A stretch of 64,000 nucleotides of DNA from Collimonas fungivorans Ter331 (GTDB lineage: Bacteria > Pseudomonadota > Gammaproteobacteria > Burkholderiales > Burkholderiaceae_D): NCBI RefSeq assembly GCF_000221045.1, contig NC_015856.1, positions 1,178,001 to 1,242,000 on the forward strand, read 5' to 3'. Position 1 is the first letter of the stretch; every line of letters starts with the position of its first letter. The notes beneath the pieces are model-generated. The model had not been told where the DNA came from and ran no database searches. It worked only from the letters and a program-made list of their open reading frames with translations. A program made the translations under genes and the position numbers. Below, in pieces: positions 43,952 to 54,045 of the stretch.

Positions 43952-45709
43952 ATGAGCGCATTCTCCTATACAACCATTTTCAAGCGCCTTGCGCTATTGC
44001 ATCGGCCATACAAAAAGAGATTGACCCTGGGTCTGCTTGGAATGGTTGTGACTGCGGCAACCGAGCCGCTGGTGGCTTACATCTTCAAAATCCTGCTGGA
44101 TAACGGTTTTGTGCAAAAACCTACCTTTCCGCTGTGGCTGGTGCCGATAGCCGTGATTGGCGCATTCGTCGCCCGCGGCGCCTCGACATTTTTGACAACC
44201 TACATGACCAACTGGGTGTCTACCCGCGTACTGACGACATTGCGGCAGCAAATGTTCAATCGCATCTTGAACGTGTCGATTGATTTCCACGCCACCCATA
44301 CCGTGGGGCGCGTAATCAATTCGATCATGTTCGAGGTACAGCAAATCATAGAAATGATCAGCAAGCTGTTTACGTCGATCGTGCGTTGCGTGCTGACAGT
44401 TGCCGGTTTGTTGGGCTACATGCTGTTCATCAGCTGGAAATTGACGATTGTGGCCCTGGTGCTGATGCCGTTGATGATGCTGGTGGTGCGCACTACCGCC
44501 AAGCGCCTGAAAAAGCTGAATAAGGATTCGCTCGACGTCAACGCCCAGTTGACCCAGGTAATCGAAGAAACCGCGCGCGCCCAGCAGGTCATCAAAGTGT
44601 TTGGCGGTGAGACTTACGAGAGGCAGCGCTTCGCGGAATCGGCCGAACATATACGTCATTACAGCATGCGCATGACCAGCACCTTTGCCGCCACCGTGCC
44701 GGTCACGCAAATCATGATGGCTTGTGCGATGTCGGCAATGATCACGATGGGGCTGGTGCAGGCAAGTCACGGCCAGCTGACCGCAGGCGATTTCGTGTCA
44801 TTCCTGGCGGCGATGATCGCCCTGCAAGTCCCTCTCAAACAGCTGGCCGAAGTGAACGGCCCGCTGCAGCGCGGCATGGCCGCGGCAGAAGCGGTGTTTA
44901 AGCTGATCGATAGTCCGATCGAACGCACCGGCGGCATACAGCTGGACAAACGCGCAAACGGGAAAATCGAATTTTCCAACGTCGGTTTTTCATATCCGGG
45001 CCAGGAAAAGCCAGCGTTAAAAGGCATCAACCTGAGCGTCAAGCCTGGTGAAACCATCGCCTTCGTGGGCATGTCGGGCGGCGGAAAATCGACCCTGGTG
45101 AACTTGATTCCCGGATTTTATTCGACGACTGAGGGCCGCATCCTGCTGGATGACTTGCCTATCGAGGACATATCCTTGAATAGCCTGCGGGCCCAGATAG
45201 CCATGGTCAGCCAGAATGTTGTGCTGTTCAACGATACTATCGCTGCCAATATCGCCTATGGCGACAGCGCGCCAGACCGGGTACGGATTGAAGCCGCCGC
45301 CAAGGCCGCTTATCTGGCCGAGATGATCGCTGCTTTGCCTGACGGTTACGAAACGCAGATCGGCGACAACGGTTCACGCCTGTCCGGCGGCCAGCGCCAG
45401 CGGCTGGCAATGGCGCGCGCTATCTACAAGGACGCTCCTATCCTGATCCTGGATGAAGCGACTTCGGCGCTGGACACCGAGTCGGAACGGGCAGTGCAGG
45501 CAGCGCTCGATCAGCTGATGCAGGGCCGCACCACCTTCGTGATTGCGCACAGGCTCTCGACTATCGAGCGCGCCAGCCGCATTGTGGTGCTCTCGAACGG
45601 CAGCATTGTTGAAATCGGTAGCCACGATGAATTGCTGAGCAAGCGGGGCGCATACGCAAATTTATATCATCTCCAGTTTTCCAAGGACGCGGTGAATGTA
45701 GAGATGTAA
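43952..45709 (+). CDS. msbA: lipid A export ABC transporter MsbA
   Basis: 585 aa: six-TM exporter domain (LGMVVTAATEPLVAYIFKIL onward), then ATPase with Walker A GMSGGGKSTLVN, Q loop AMVSQNVVLFND, signature LSGGQRQRLAMA, Walker B ILILDEATSALDT and H loop. Flips lipid A-core across the inner membrane. Followed by LPS glycosyltransferase-like genes, in agreement. Confidence 0.93.
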   Translation: MSAFSYTTIFKRLALLHRPYKKRLTLGLLGMVVTAATEPLVAYIFKILLDNGFVQKPTFPLWLVPIAVIGAFVARGASTFLTTYMTNWVSTRVLTTLRQQMFNRILNVSIDFHATHTVGRVINSIMFEVQQIIEMISKLFTSIVRCVLTVAGLLGYMLFISWKLTIVALVLMPLMMLVVRTTAKRLKKLNKDSLDVNAQLTQVIEETARAQQVIKVFGGETYERQRFAESAEHIRHYSMRMTSTFAATVPVTQIMMACAMSAMITMGLVQASHGQLTAGDFVSFLAAMIALQVPLKQLAEVNGPLQRGMAAAEAVFKLIDSPIERTGGIQLDKRANGKIEFSNVGFSYPGQEKPALKGINLSVKPGETIAFVGMSGGGKSTLVNLIPGFYSTTEGRILLDDLPIEDISLNSLRAQIAMVSQNVVLFNDTIAANIAYGDSAPDRVRIEAAAKAAYLAEMIAALPDGYETQIGDNGSRLSGGQRQRLAMARAIYKDAPILILDEATSALDTESERAVQAALDQLMQGRTTFVIAHRLSTIERASRIVVLSNGSIVEIGSHDELLSKRGAYANLYHLQFSKDAVNVEM

Positions 45710-45714
45710 TGTGT

Positions 45715-45743
45715 GCGGTCTCAGGCTGATTGCCTGAGACCGC
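45715..45743 (+). terminator. strong stem-loop after msbA
   Basis: A perfect 12-bp GC-rich stem, GCGGTCTCAGGC and GCCTGAGACCGC, with a 5-base loop, just after msbA. There is no U-run, so termination may be partial (attenuator or mRNA end protection). Confidence 0.5.
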
Positions 45744-45795
45744 CGGTCTGCTCCCGCTGAAAATATCGTCTGAGAAAAAATCACAAGAAAATCCC

Positions 45796-46920
45796 ATGAC
45801 AGCACAACTCGTTCCGGCCGAAATATTAAAGAAAACAGATAAAATCCTGTTCATCGCCCATCTTGCCCTCGGCGATTTCACTTATCTGCAAAATTGTTTC
45901 CAAGCCTTTGCGCAAGCCTACCCGCATATCAAGATCCATATATGGGTGGATGAAGTGCGCCGCACCAAGAACACCGCAGCATGGCCCTTCCTGAAGAAAT
46001 ATGCCTTGTATGATTGGCTGGCGGAATGTCCTTTTGTCGCCAAGATCTACCGGCAGACCTATAGTCCCGCGCTGTTTGAAGAATCAATCGTAGAGGCGCA
46101 AAAACAGCAATACCCGCTGGTGGTGTCGCTGTCGACCTTGAGGCCGCCGATGTATGCGACGCTGGCGCGCCAGATCAGTCCGCAAGGTTTTGTAGCCGGA
46201 ATGAAAAAACCGGCCGGCATCCTCGCGCTGCATAAACGCCTGGCTTACCGCAAACTGGATGCCGCTTTTGATCCTGACCGCGTGGCGCAGCGGGGAGTGC
46301 ATATCAGCGAGGTATATGCGGCCTGGTTCCATCGTTTGTTCGGCATGGACAGCGCAGCAACGTCACGCCAGCCTTTCGTACGCATCCCGGATCAATGGAG
46401 CCGGTATGCGCAGGAACAGCTGAAGCTGTGGGGTTTTGAGCGCGACCGCCGACAATCCGCCAATCCGGCCAAGCTGGTTTTCATCAATCCCTACGCCAAG
46501 ACCCGCAAGCGTTGCTGGCCGCTGGAACGGGTGGTCGAACTGGTGGCGGCGATAAGAGCGCAAGACAGCTGGAAAGACACCCGTTTTATCGTCAACGTGG
46601 TGCCGGAAGAAATGGCGCAAGCCAGGACATTCTTCGACGGCCACGCGGTTGAGCGCTTGCAGCTGTTCAGCGCGCAGGAGAATTTTTTCCAGCTGCCGGC
46701 AATGCTGCGCGAGTGCGACCTGATCATCTCGGTTGAAACCGCGGTAATGCACTTGGCGAACGCAGTGCAAGTGCCGGTGATTGCGTTGATGCGCCAGAAA
46801 AATCCGGAGTGGGCGCCGATCGATAAGGAGAATAGCATCGTGATCACCACTGCAAACCGCCGAGACTGGGTGAAAGCGATTACGGTGGCTCAGGTGATCG
46901 CGGTTCTTAATCAGAAATAG
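45796..46920 (+). CDS. glycosyltransferase family 9 protein
   Basis: 374 aa from MTAQLVPAEILKKTDKILFI (the open frame begins 22 codons earlier, poorly conserved). LFIAHLALGDFTYLQNCFQA at the start and the C-terminal LPAMLRECDLIISVETAVMH plus LANAVQVPVIALMRQKNPEW are the GT9 (heptosyltransferase-like) pattern, with the donor-binding TxVMHLA site. LPS core assembly in the cytoplasm is likely. Its 3' end overlaps the next, convergent GT9 gene by 14 bp. Confidence 0.85.
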   Translation: MTAQLVPAEILKKTDKILFIAHLALGDFTYLQNCFQAFAQAYPHIKIHIWVDEVRRTKNTAAWPFLKKYALYDWLAECPFVAKIYRQTYSPALFEESIVEAQKQQYPLVVSLSTLRPPMYATLARQISPQGFVAGMKKPAGILALHKRLAYRKLDAAFDPDRVAQRGVHISEVYAAWFHRLFGMDSAATSRQPFVRIPDQWSRYAQEQLKLWGFERDRRQSANPAKLVFINPYAKTRKRCWPLERVVELVAAIRAQDSWKDTRFIVNVVPEEMAQARTFFDGHAVERLQLFSAQENFFQLPAMLRECDLIISVETAVMHLANAVQVPVIALMRQKNPEWAPIDKENSIVITTANRRDWVKAITVAQVIAVLNQK

Positions 46921-47974
46921 CGGAAATAGCCAGGCTGGAGAATTTTTCCGCCAACGCTTCTTGCCGCCATCGCAAAACGATCTCGGCGACACTTTCAGGG
47001 GTGATGTTTTCCATGCAGGCGCAAGTCGCGGCCTTGCTATCCTTGCAACCGGCGCAGCTGATCGGCAGGGACAGGGCTTGCGCCCGTTTTCCCAGCGGCG
47101 CCCAGCGCCCCGGATGCATCGGGCGCGTCGGCGGAAACAAGCCGAGCGTGCGCTGGCCCAGGGCGGCAGAGATATGGAGCGGACCGGTGCCGCTTGCAAT
47201 CAAGCCGTCGGCGGCGTTAATCAGCGAGCTGAGCTGGTCTAAGGTGTACTTGCCGCACAGGTTGCCTACATTCTGCAATTCCAGCAATTCCTCGGCGTGC
47301 TCGGCTAGCCACTGTCCTTCGGCGGCACTGCCGGTCAGCCACAGATGGGTATCCGGGTATTGGCTCAACTGCCGGGCAAGCGTCGCGTAGTGCTTGATGG
47401 GCCACTCGCGCCCATGGCCGTTCGATTTTGTATGAAGGATCAGATTGAAGCGATATGGCTGGAGCAGCTGGTTTATTTCAGGATTCTGCGGGACGTCGAA
47501 ATCGTACAGGGCTGAAATGACAGGCAGTTCGGGGATCGTGTCAAAGCCGAACGGGCGCAGGAATTCAAAATTGAATTGCGCTTCATGATGCTCGGAATTC
47601 CCTTTCTTGAATCGTACCCGGCGGTTGCAATACAGCATCTGGTACAGCTTATGGCGCGCGTTGCCGATACGGTTGCGGATGCGGGCTTTGAACGCTATGA
47701 CCGCAAGGCGTTTGTTCGGCTGCGCCAATATGATGGTATCGACGTTAGCGTGAGCGAAATACGCGGAAGGATCCAGCAGGAAACTTTCCAGTTCCACTAC
47801 CTCATCTATGCTCCGGCATTGCTTGACGACCGGTGCGGCATAAGCCCGGCACAGAAAACTGATTTTCAGGGCCGGATATTGCTGCTTCAGAAAAGCGGCG
47901 ATGGGTAATGTCAGGATGACGTCGCCGATATTATCGGTGCGGCATATCAAGAGATGAGAGCTGGTTATTGCCAT
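46907..47974 (-). CDS. glycosyltransferase family 9 (heptosyltransferase-like)
   Basis: 355 aa. N-terminal LLICRTDNIGDVILTLPIAA is the classic GT9 start; the C-terminal LINAADGLIASGTGPLHISA with ALGQRTLGLFPPTRPMHPGR is the ADP-heptose donor site pattern. CAGCKDSKAATCACMENITP adds a Cys cluster seen in some family members. LPS core role likely. It is convergent with the preceding GT9 gene. Confidence 0.9.
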   Translation of the reverse strand: MAITSSHLLICRTDNIGDVILTLPIAAFLKQQYPALKISFLCRAYAAPVVKQCRSIDEVVELESFLLDPSAYFAHANVDTIILAQPNKRLAVIAFKARIRNRIGNARHKLYQMLYCNRRVRFKKGNSEHHEAQFNFEFLRPFGFDTIPELPVISALYDFDVPQNPEINQLLQPYRFNLILHTKSNGHGREWPIKHYATLARQLSQYPDTHLWLTGSAAEGQWLAEHAEELLELQNVGNLCGKYTLDQLSSLINAADGLIASGTGPLHISAALGQRTLGLFPPTRPMHPGRWAPLGKRAQALSLPISCAGCKDSKAATCACMENITPESVAEIVLRWRQEALAEKFSSLAISAISD

Positions 47975-48077
47975 TGTTGGATCGGTTAAGGCTATGTAAA
48001 CGATGAGTTGCAGAAATTATAACCGGCCGCCTGGATGGCCGGTGAGGTTCTCACTTTTTGTTACTTTTCGCACATAT

Positions 48078-49043
48078 TTACCTGGCGGAAAGGTATTTCA
48101 TGTACCACCTGAAACTGTCCAGCACTTGGCCGCGTTTCATCAGGAAACGGGAATACATCCTCATTTCTTTATAGTTCCTTGGCGCCGGGTCAAGCGCCAG
48201 GTCGGCCCAGGGGGAGAGCGCCTGGTATTTCACGAACAAGGCCGTGGAAGCATGCAAACACCAGTCGTTCCAGGGTTTCACCGCGCCGGCGAAATGGATG
48301 AAGACTACTGCGCCGATATCGCGCATCTGGCGTTTGTCCTTTTCCAGGTCATGGATCAGGTCGTAGAGGAAATTCCATTTCCTGTCGATGTAGCGGATCT
48401 TTCCTTCCAGGACCACGTTGAGCGCATCCTGGTCGGGGAATCTGTATTCCTTGCCGTTTTCCAGGATGGCGAGAATGGTCTTCTCGGTGATTTCCTGCGT
48501 CATCCAGTTCTCGACATGCATGTACATCACACCGGAATTGAAATATTTTTGCGACGATAACTGCAAGGCCGCGCAGCGCCTGCGGGTGGTCTCATCGGCA
48601 TCGGGCACGACAATCGCCGCGCTGTCGCCGAAATCCATGTCTCGCAGCTCGGCCATGCTGCCGACGCACAGGATATCCGCATCCAGGTAAAGCACCTTGT
48701 CGCACATGCCGCGTAAGGTCGATGGAATCAGCAGGCGTGTGAAGATGGTGGGCGAATAGTAGGAGAACTGCGAGATGTGCGCGAACGGTTTGAATACCTC
48801 CGGATCGATGATGTGCACGTGCGTCTTGAGCTGGTACATCTGCTCCAGCTGCTTGAAGCGCTTGCGGTTGTCTTCGGACAGCGCAAAGGCAAACACATGG
48901 AAGGTGAACGTCACGCCGGGGCTGTTGGCGATGATGGAGGCGATCGTCGCTCCCATGCTGCGGCAATAATGGTCGTCGACGCAGAAGGCGATGTGGAAAG
49001 AATCGTCGGCGGTAGCAGGAGAAGTCGGTGAAGGGTTATTCAT
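48078..49043 (-). CDS. glycosyltransferase family 8 (LPS hexosyltransferase-like)
   Basis: 321 aa. FHIAFCVDDHYCRSMGATIA at the start, then VLYLDADILCVGSMAELRDM with the DxD metal site, SQKYFNSGVMYMHVENW and FPDQDALNVVLEGKIRYIDR: the GT8 signature of WaaI/WaaJ/WaaO-type galactosyl- or glucosyltransferases. C-terminal basic region typical of the family. Seven bases before rng; it may share that leftward transcript. Confidence 0.92.
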   Translation of the reverse strand: MNNPSPTSPATADDSFHIAFCVDDHYCRSMGATIASIIANSPGVTFTFHVFAFALSEDNRKRFKQLEQMYQLKTHVHIIDPEVFKPFAHISQFSYYSPTIFTRLLIPSTLRGMCDKVLYLDADILCVGSMAELRDMDFGDSAAIVVPDADETTRRRCAALQLSSQKYFNSGVMYMHVENWMTQEITEKTILAILENGKEYRFPDQDALNVVLEGKIRYIDRKWNFLYDLIHDLEKDKRQMRDIGAVVFIHFAGAVKPWNDWCLHASTALFVKYQALSPWADLALDPAPRNYKEMRMYSRFLMKRGQVLDSFRWYMKYLSAR

Positions 49044-49050
49044 GTAAACC

Positions 49051-50514
49051 TTACATAAGGATGATGTCGTACTGCTCCTGCGGATAAACCGTTTCCACCT
49101 GCAGGGAAATCGGTTTACGGATGAAGTCGCCCAGCATCGCCAGATGCTGGGATTCTTCTTCGAGGAACATGTCGACCACCACCTGCGACGCCAGGATGCG
49201 GAATTCGCGCGGGTTGAACTGCTTGGCTTCGCGCAAGACTTCGCGCAGGATTTCGTAACAGATGGTGCGCGCGGTCTTGACCTGGCCCTTGCCGTTGCAG
49301 GCGGGGCAGGGTTCGCACAAGATGTGCGCCAGCGATTCGCGGGTGCGCTTGCGGGTCATTTCCACCAGGCCCAGCGCGGAAAACTCCGATACCGATTTTT
49401 TTGTGCGGTCGCGCAGCAGGGCTTTGTGCAGTTCGGCCAGCACGGCGCTCTTGTGCTCGCCATTCTCCATGTCGATGAAATCGAGGATGATGATGCCGCC
49501 CAGGTTGCGCAGCCTGAGCTGGCGCGCGATAGCGTGTGCCGCTTCCAGGTTGGTCTTGAAAATCGTGTCGTCGAAATTGCGGCCGTTGACGAAGCTTCCA
49601 GTGTTGACGTCGATGGTGGTCATGGCTTCGGTCTGGTCGACGATCAGGTAGCCGCCGGACTTGAGCGGCACGCGCCGGCTCAGAGCTTCCTGGATTTCTT
49701 CTTCTACGCCGTACAGGTCGAACAAGGGCCGTTCGCCGGTGTAATGCGTCAGCCGCGCGGTGACGGACGGCGTATAGGTGGCGGCGAACTCCTGCAGTTT
49801 CTGGAAATTCTCGCGCGAGTCGACCTGGATGGTGGTGGTTTCGTCGTTGACGAAATCGCGCAGCACGCGCTGCGCCAGGCTCAGGTCCTGGTGCAGCAAG
49901 GTCGGCGCCGGTTTGCTTTTCGCCAGCTGGGTAATGGATGACCAGGTCTTGCGCAGATATTCGATGTCCATCTGCAGGTCGGCCTCGGAAGCATCTTCGG
50001 CCATGGTGCGGATGATGAAACCGCCTTTTTCCTCGGGCGGCAGCAGCTTTTGCACCTTGTCTTTCAGCAGTTCGCGCTCGGCTTCGTTTTCAATCCGCTG
50101 CGAAATGCCGATATGGCGGTCTTGCGGCAGGTACACCAGCATGCGGCCGGCGATCGAAATCTGGGTTGAGAGCCTAGCCCCCTTGGTGCCGATCGGATCT
50201 TTCACCACTTGCACGGTCAGCGACTGGCCGTCGAACAGCATTTTTTCAATCGGCGTCTGCTGGGCGGCCTGGCCGTCGTGGGCACGGGTTTCCCAGATGT
50301 CGGCGACGTGCAGGAAGGCCGCGCGCTCCAGTCCGATATCGATGAATGCCGATTGCATGCCGGGCAGCACCCGGACCACTTTGCCCAGATAGATATTGCC
50401 GGCCAGGCCGCGCGACAAGGTGCGCTCGATGTGCAGTTCCTGCACCGCGCCCTGGAAAATCAGGGCGACACGGGTTTCCTGGGGGGTGATGTTGACGAGG
50501 ATGTCTTCGCTCAT
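49051..50514 (-). CDS. rng: ribonuclease G
   Basis: 487 aa, RNase E/G family without the RNase E C-terminal scaffold. S1 domain in the first ~130 residues (GNIYLGKVVRVLPGMQSAFI), DNase-I-like core with catalytic Asp in VDVNTG-like TTIDVNTGSFVNGRNFDDTI and LGGIIILDFIDMENGEHK; zinc link CEPCPACNGKG. Processes 16S rRNA 5' end and some mRNAs. Maf overlaps its start by four bases (ATGA). Confidence 0.96.
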   Translation of the reverse strand: MSEDILVNITPQETRVALIFQGAVQELHIERTLSRGLAGNIYLGKVVRVLPGMQSAFIDIGLERAAFLHVADIWETRAHDGQAAQQTPIEKMLFDGQSLTVQVVKDPIGTKGARLSTQISIAGRMLVYLPQDRHIGISQRIENEAERELLKDKVQKLLPPEEKGGFIIRTMAEDASEADLQMDIEYLRKTWSSITQLAKSKPAPTLLHQDLSLAQRVLRDFVNDETTTIQVDSRENFQKLQEFAATYTPSVTARLTHYTGERPLFDLYGVEEEIQEALSRRVPLKSGGYLIVDQTEAMTTIDVNTGSFVNGRNFDDTIFKTNLEAAHAIARQLRLRNLGGIIILDFIDMENGEHKSAVLAELHKALLRDRTKKSVSEFSALGLVEMTRKRTRESLAHILCEPCPACNGKGQVKTARTICYEILREVLREAKQFNPREFRILASQVVVDMFLEEESQHLAMLGDFIRKPISLQVETVYPQEQYDIILM

Positions 50515-51131
50515 AAAATGCGGATGCCTGCCTGTTGTAATAGTTGCGCGGTTTCAAAAAGAGGCAAGCCCATGATGCCTGAATGGCTGCCGCGTATGCT
50601 TTCGATGAAAATCGCCGCCGGTCCCTGGATGCCGTAAGCGCCGGCCTTGTCGTAAGGCTCGCTGGTGTCGCAGTAGGCTTCGATCATGGCCTCGGTCAGC
50701 TCCTGGAATAAGACATCCGAAACCTGCGTGAGTTGCCAGGATTGTTCGCCATGGATGACGGCGATGCTGGTAAGGACCTGGTGGCTGCGTCCCGACAAGC
50801 GCCGCAGCATGGCGCCGGCTTCGGCTTTATCGGCCGGCTTGCCAAGAATCTGGCCGTCGATCGTGACCGTGGTGTCGGCGGCCAGGATAGGCCGCACCGG
50901 CAGGCTGCGCCAAACCATCATCTGCTGCGCGGCGCGGGCTTTTTCCATGGTCACCCGGGCGACATAGGCCTGCGGCGCTTCATGCGGCAAGACTTCCTCG
51001 CTGACGTCGGGGCCGCGCGGCGTCTGGTCGCGCAGCAAGAGCAATTCGAATGCGACGCCGATCTGCCGCAGCAGCTCCCGCCGGCGCGGGCTTTTTGAGG
51101 CAAGGTAGATTTTCTGGTAAGGATTTTTCAT
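50511..51131 (-). CDS. Maf-family nucleoside triphosphate pyrophosphatase
   Basis: 206 aa: YLASKSPRRRELLRQIGVAF (SxxRR substrate motif), ILAADTTVTIDGQILGKPAD (catalytic Asp region) and YDKAGAYGIQGPAAIFIESI (YAIQG-like). dTTP/UTP pyrophosphatase of the YhdE subgroup, by the SxxRR and QG motifs. Translationally coupled to rng. Confidence 0.92.
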   Translation of the reverse strand: MKNPYQKIYLASKSPRRRELLRQIGVAFELLLLRDQTPRGPDVSEEVLPHEAPQAYVARVTMEKARAAQQMMVWRSLPVRPILAADTTVTIDGQILGKPADKAEAGAMLRRLSGRSHQVLTSIAVIHGEQSWQLTQVSDVLFQELTEAMIEAYCDTSEPYDKAGAYGIQGPAAIFIESIRGSHSGIMGLPLFETAQLLQQAGIRIL

Positions 51132-51267
51132 TGCTGGCGGCTGCGGCGGATGCGTCGTCTGATAATTCCAGCGATTATTGCAGAGTTAGCTGCGGATTGG
51201 GGGCATATCGAGGACTTATTGGGGTGCAATTATCGAGGGGAAAATTCGGGGGCAAATTCGGGAACAA

Positions 51268-51738
51268 TCAAACCCGGTGATACGGATGATTCTGGGTAAT
51301 CGACCAGGCCCGGTAGAGCTGTTCCGCCAGCAGCACCCTGACCATGCCGTGCGGCAGCGTCAGGCTGGAAATGCGCAGCAGGCTGTCGGCGCCGGCCTTG
51401 AATTCGGGATCGAGGCCGTCGGCGCCGCCGATGATGAAGGCGACATCGCGCCCGTCGCGCTGCCATTGGGTCAGCTGCTGCGATAACTGGACGCTGGTGA
51501 GGTCTTTGCCGCGCTCGTCGAGGGCGACGATGCGCACGCCTTTCGGCAGCACCGCTTCGATCCGGCTGCGTTCCAGCGCCATGGCGGTTTCCGCGGTCTT
51601 GCTGCCGGAACGTTCGACCGGCTTGATTTCCTTGAGGACGATGCGGCAGTCCGGCGGCATGCGTTTCGCATACTCGCCGAATCCGCTTTCTATCCATGCC
51701 GGCATTTTATGGCCGACCGCAGCGATGATGAGCTGCAT
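51268..51738 (-). CDS. rlmH: 23S rRNA (pseudouridine1915-N3)-methyltransferase RlmH
   Basis: 156 aa, standard size. [20 protein letters not shown] at the start; [20 protein letters not shown] is the SAM-binding knot; [20 protein letters not shown] is the conserved end. SPOUT fold, acts on the 70S ribosome. Next to rsfS, the usual order. Confidence 0.96.
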   Translation of the reverse strand: MQLIIAAVGHKMPAWIESGFGEYAKRMPPDCRIVLKEIKPVERSGSKTAETAMALERSRIEAVLPKGVRIVALDERGKDLTSVQLSQQLTQWQRDGRDVAFIIGGADGLDPEFKAGADSLLRISSLTLPHGMVRVLLAEQLYRAWSITQNHPYHRV

Positions 51739-51763
51739 GGGGGGAGGCTAGGGATGCAGCAGC

Positions 51764-52390
51764 TTATTCAGCTGCTTTTTTGGCCGGAGCACGCTTGACG
51801 GCAGGCTTCTTGGCCGGGGCCTTTTTTGGCGCTGCTGTCTTTTTCGGCGGGATCGAGCTCTTCGACGGCGCTACCTTGATGGTTTTGCCGACTGCCTTCT
51901 TGGCGCCGTCAGTCTTGACCGGTTTCTTGCGCGCAGGAGCCTTCTTCGGTGTTTCGTCTTCCGCCTTCAATGCTTGCGAAGTAGTCAGGTGGCGCGAAAC
52001 CTTCTTCGGCGCTGCTTCTTCAGCTGCCGTCTGGGTGGAAAGCCGTTTGGCAGCGCCGAACTTGACTTCCTTATCGCCCCAGATTTCTTCCAGGCGGTAA
52101 TAAGCGCGGATCGCCGGCTGCATGATGTGGACCACCATATCGCCCATGTCGACCAGCACCCATTCGCCGGTGTCTTCACCTTCGACGCTGAGGATGGTGC
52201 CGCCGTTTTCCTTGACCTTGTCGCGCACCGAGGCGGCCAGCGCCTTGGTCTGGCGGTTGGAGGTGCCGGAAGCAATCGCGATTCGGTCGAACAGGCCGGT
52301 CAGGTGGACCGTGTCGTAGACGCGGATGTCTTGGGCTTTGACGTCTTCGAGTGCATCGATGACGAGACTTTGTAGTTTTTTGATATCCAT
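51764..52390 (-). CDS. rsfS: ribosomal silencing factor RsfS with basic tail
   Basis: 208 aa, nearly twice the ~105-aa core. Residues 1-110 are RsfS (KKLQSLVIDALEDVKAQDIR, WVLVDMGDMVVHIMQPAIRA, YYRLEEIWGD). Residues ~115-208 form a Lys/Ala/Pro-rich tail (KPAVKRAPAKKAAE at the end) like histone H1. RsfS binds uL14 and blocks subunit joining in starvation; the tail may help RNA binding. Adjacent to nadD, the usual partner. Confidence 0.93.
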   Translation of the reverse strand: MDIKKLQSLVIDALEDVKAQDIRVYDTVHLTGLFDRIAIASGTSNRQTKALAASVRDKVKENGGTILSVEGEDTGEWVLVDMGDMVVHIMQPAIRAYYRLEEIWGDKEVKFGAAKRLSTQTAAEEAAPKKVSRHLTTSQALKAEDETPKKAPARKKPVKTDGAKKAVGKTIKVAPSKSSIPPKKTAAPKKAPAKKPAVKRAPAKKAAE

Positions 52391-53080
52391 TTAATTCTTA
52401 TAGAGATGATGTTGTTCAATATAGTCCAGTACTGCTGCCGGGACCAGCGTGTCGGGTCGTTTTGCATTGTGCAGCGCGGCACGAATTTCCGTTGCCGAAA
52501 TGTCTACAGCCAGGTTTTTCGCCAGGTAAGTCAAACCGTGCGCGCTCTGGCGAATCTGTTCCGGGGTAGCAGCGCGGCGTGTGAATTCGCGCGTGACCTC
52601 GGCTGGAACCTGCGATTCGTCCATGGCAAACCCGGGCCGCGAAGCAACGCCCAGATGGGCATAGTCAAACAGGCGGTCCCAGCCTTGCCAGGTGTTCAAG
52701 TGCTGCAGCTGGTCGGCCCCCATCAGGAACACGATGGACGCCTGCGGCCCCAGTTCCGCCCGCAAGGCTTGCAGCGTATCTATCGTATACGTCGCGGTTT
52801 GCCGCCGGATTTCCTGTTGGTCGATGACCAGGGGCACGCTTTGCTGGCTGAATGCGCGCTCCACCATCGCCACCCGCTGTTCCGGCGTGGCTTCCAGTCC
52901 ATGTTTCTGCCACGGGTTGCCGGCAGGAATCACCCGCAATTCGTCCGGCGCCAACAAGGTCACAAAGTACTTCGCCAGCGCGACATGGCCATTATGGACC
53001 GGATCGAAACTGCCGCCGAGCACTGCAATGCATGGCCTGGGACGAGAAATCTGGCTAGATGTCATAGGAGAGCTGCCCAT
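52391..53080 (-). CDS. nadD: nicotinate-nucleotide adenylyltransferase
   Basis: 229 aa from the ATG that overlaps the hemF stop (TGATG); a GTG three codons earlier is less likely. IAVLGGSFDPVHNGHVALAK contains the nucleotide-binding GSFDPxHxGH; VFLMGADQLQHLNTWQGWDR and DISATEIRAALHNAKR (SxTxxR) complete it. Makes deamido-NAD in NAD synthesis. Confidence 0.95.
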   Translation of the reverse strand: MGSSPMTSSQISRPRPCIAVLGGSFDPVHNGHVALAKYFVTLLAPDELRVIPAGNPWQKHGLEATPEQRVAMVERAFSQQSVPLVIDQQEIRRQTATYTIDTLQALRAELGPQASIVFLMGADQLQHLNTWQGWDRLFDYAHLGVASRPGFAMDESQVPAEVTREFTRRAATPEQIRQSAHGLTYLAKNLAVDISATEIRAALHNAKRPDTLVPAAVLDYIEQHHLYKN

Positions 53081-54012
53081 CACACCCACTCGCGATGGAT
53101 CAGAAAATCGGTGTACAGCCTGGCTTCAGGGCTTCCTGCCGCCGGTTGCCAGTTATAACGCCACTTGACCACGGGCGGCATCGACATCAGGATGGACTCG
53201 GTGCGCCCTCCGGATTGCAGACCGAACAAAGTGCCGCGATCATACACTAAATTGAACTCGACATAACGGCCGCGGCGATATGCCTGGAAATCGCGCTCGG
53301 TTTCGCCGTAGGGAATATCCTTGCGCCGTGCCAGGATCGGGGCATATGCCGGGATGAAGGCATTGCCGACGCTTTGCATCATGGCGAAGCTCTGTTCGAA
53401 GCCAAGCTGGTTGAAATCGTCGAAAAAAATGCCGCCGACCCCGCGCGGTTCCTTGCGGTGCTTCAGGTAGAAGTAGTCGTCGCACCATTGCTTGAAGCGC
53501 GGGTACAGTTTCGGCTCGGCGCCGTCGTCGAAAGGGGCCAGGGCATCACGGCAGCCTCGGTGGAAATGCTCGACGTCTTCCGTAAAACCGTAATACGGCG
53601 TCAGGTCGATGCCGCCGCCGAACCACCAGACCGGTTCCTGGCCTTCTGCGCTGGCGATGAAGAAGCGCACGTTCATGTGGACGGTAGGGGCAAACGGGTT
53701 GCGCGGATGCATCACCAGCGACACGCCCATCGCTTCCCACTGGCGGCCGGCCAGCTCGGGACGGTTGGCGGCCGCCGACGGCGGCAGGCTCTTGCCCATT
53801 ACGTGCGAGAAACCGACGCCGCCGCGCTCCAGCACATTGCCTTCTTCGATGATGCGCGAGTTGCCGCCGCCGCCCTCGGCGCGCTGCCACTGGTCGCTGC
53901 CGAACGGCTTGCCGTCGATCTGCTCCAGCGCTGCGACGATGCGCGCCTGCAGGTCGAGCAGATAGGATTTGACGGCGCTGGCCGGATTGCCGGCTGTGAT
54001 GTTTGAGCTCAT
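53080..54012 (-). CDS. hemF: oxygen-dependent coproporphyrinogen III oxidase
   Basis: 310 aa from ATG 54012 ([20 protein letters not shown]); the longer frame would start with TTG at 54045. Blocks [55 protein letters not shown] and [20 protein letters not shown]-like [20 protein letters not shown] are signatures. Converts coproporphyrinogen III in aerobic heme synthesis. Overlaps nadD by one base. Confidence 0.96.
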   Translation of the reverse strand: MSSNITAGNPASAVKSYLLDLQARIVAALEQIDGKPFGSDQWQRAEGGGGNSRIIEEGNVLERGGVGFSHVMGKSLPPSAAANRPELAGRQWEAMGVSLVMHPRNPFAPTVHMNVRFFIASAEGQEPVWWFGGGIDLTPYYGFTEDVEHFHRGCRDALAPFDDGAEPKLYPRFKQWCDDYFYLKHRKEPRGVGGIFFDDFNQLGFEQSFAMMQSVGNAFIPAYAPILARRKDIPYGETERDFQAYRRGRYVEFNLVYDRGTLFGLQSGGRTESILMSMPPVVKWRYNWQPAAGSPEARLYTDFLIHREWV

Positions 54013-54045
54013 CGTGGGGTGATGTAGTGGATCTTGTTTAGTCAA

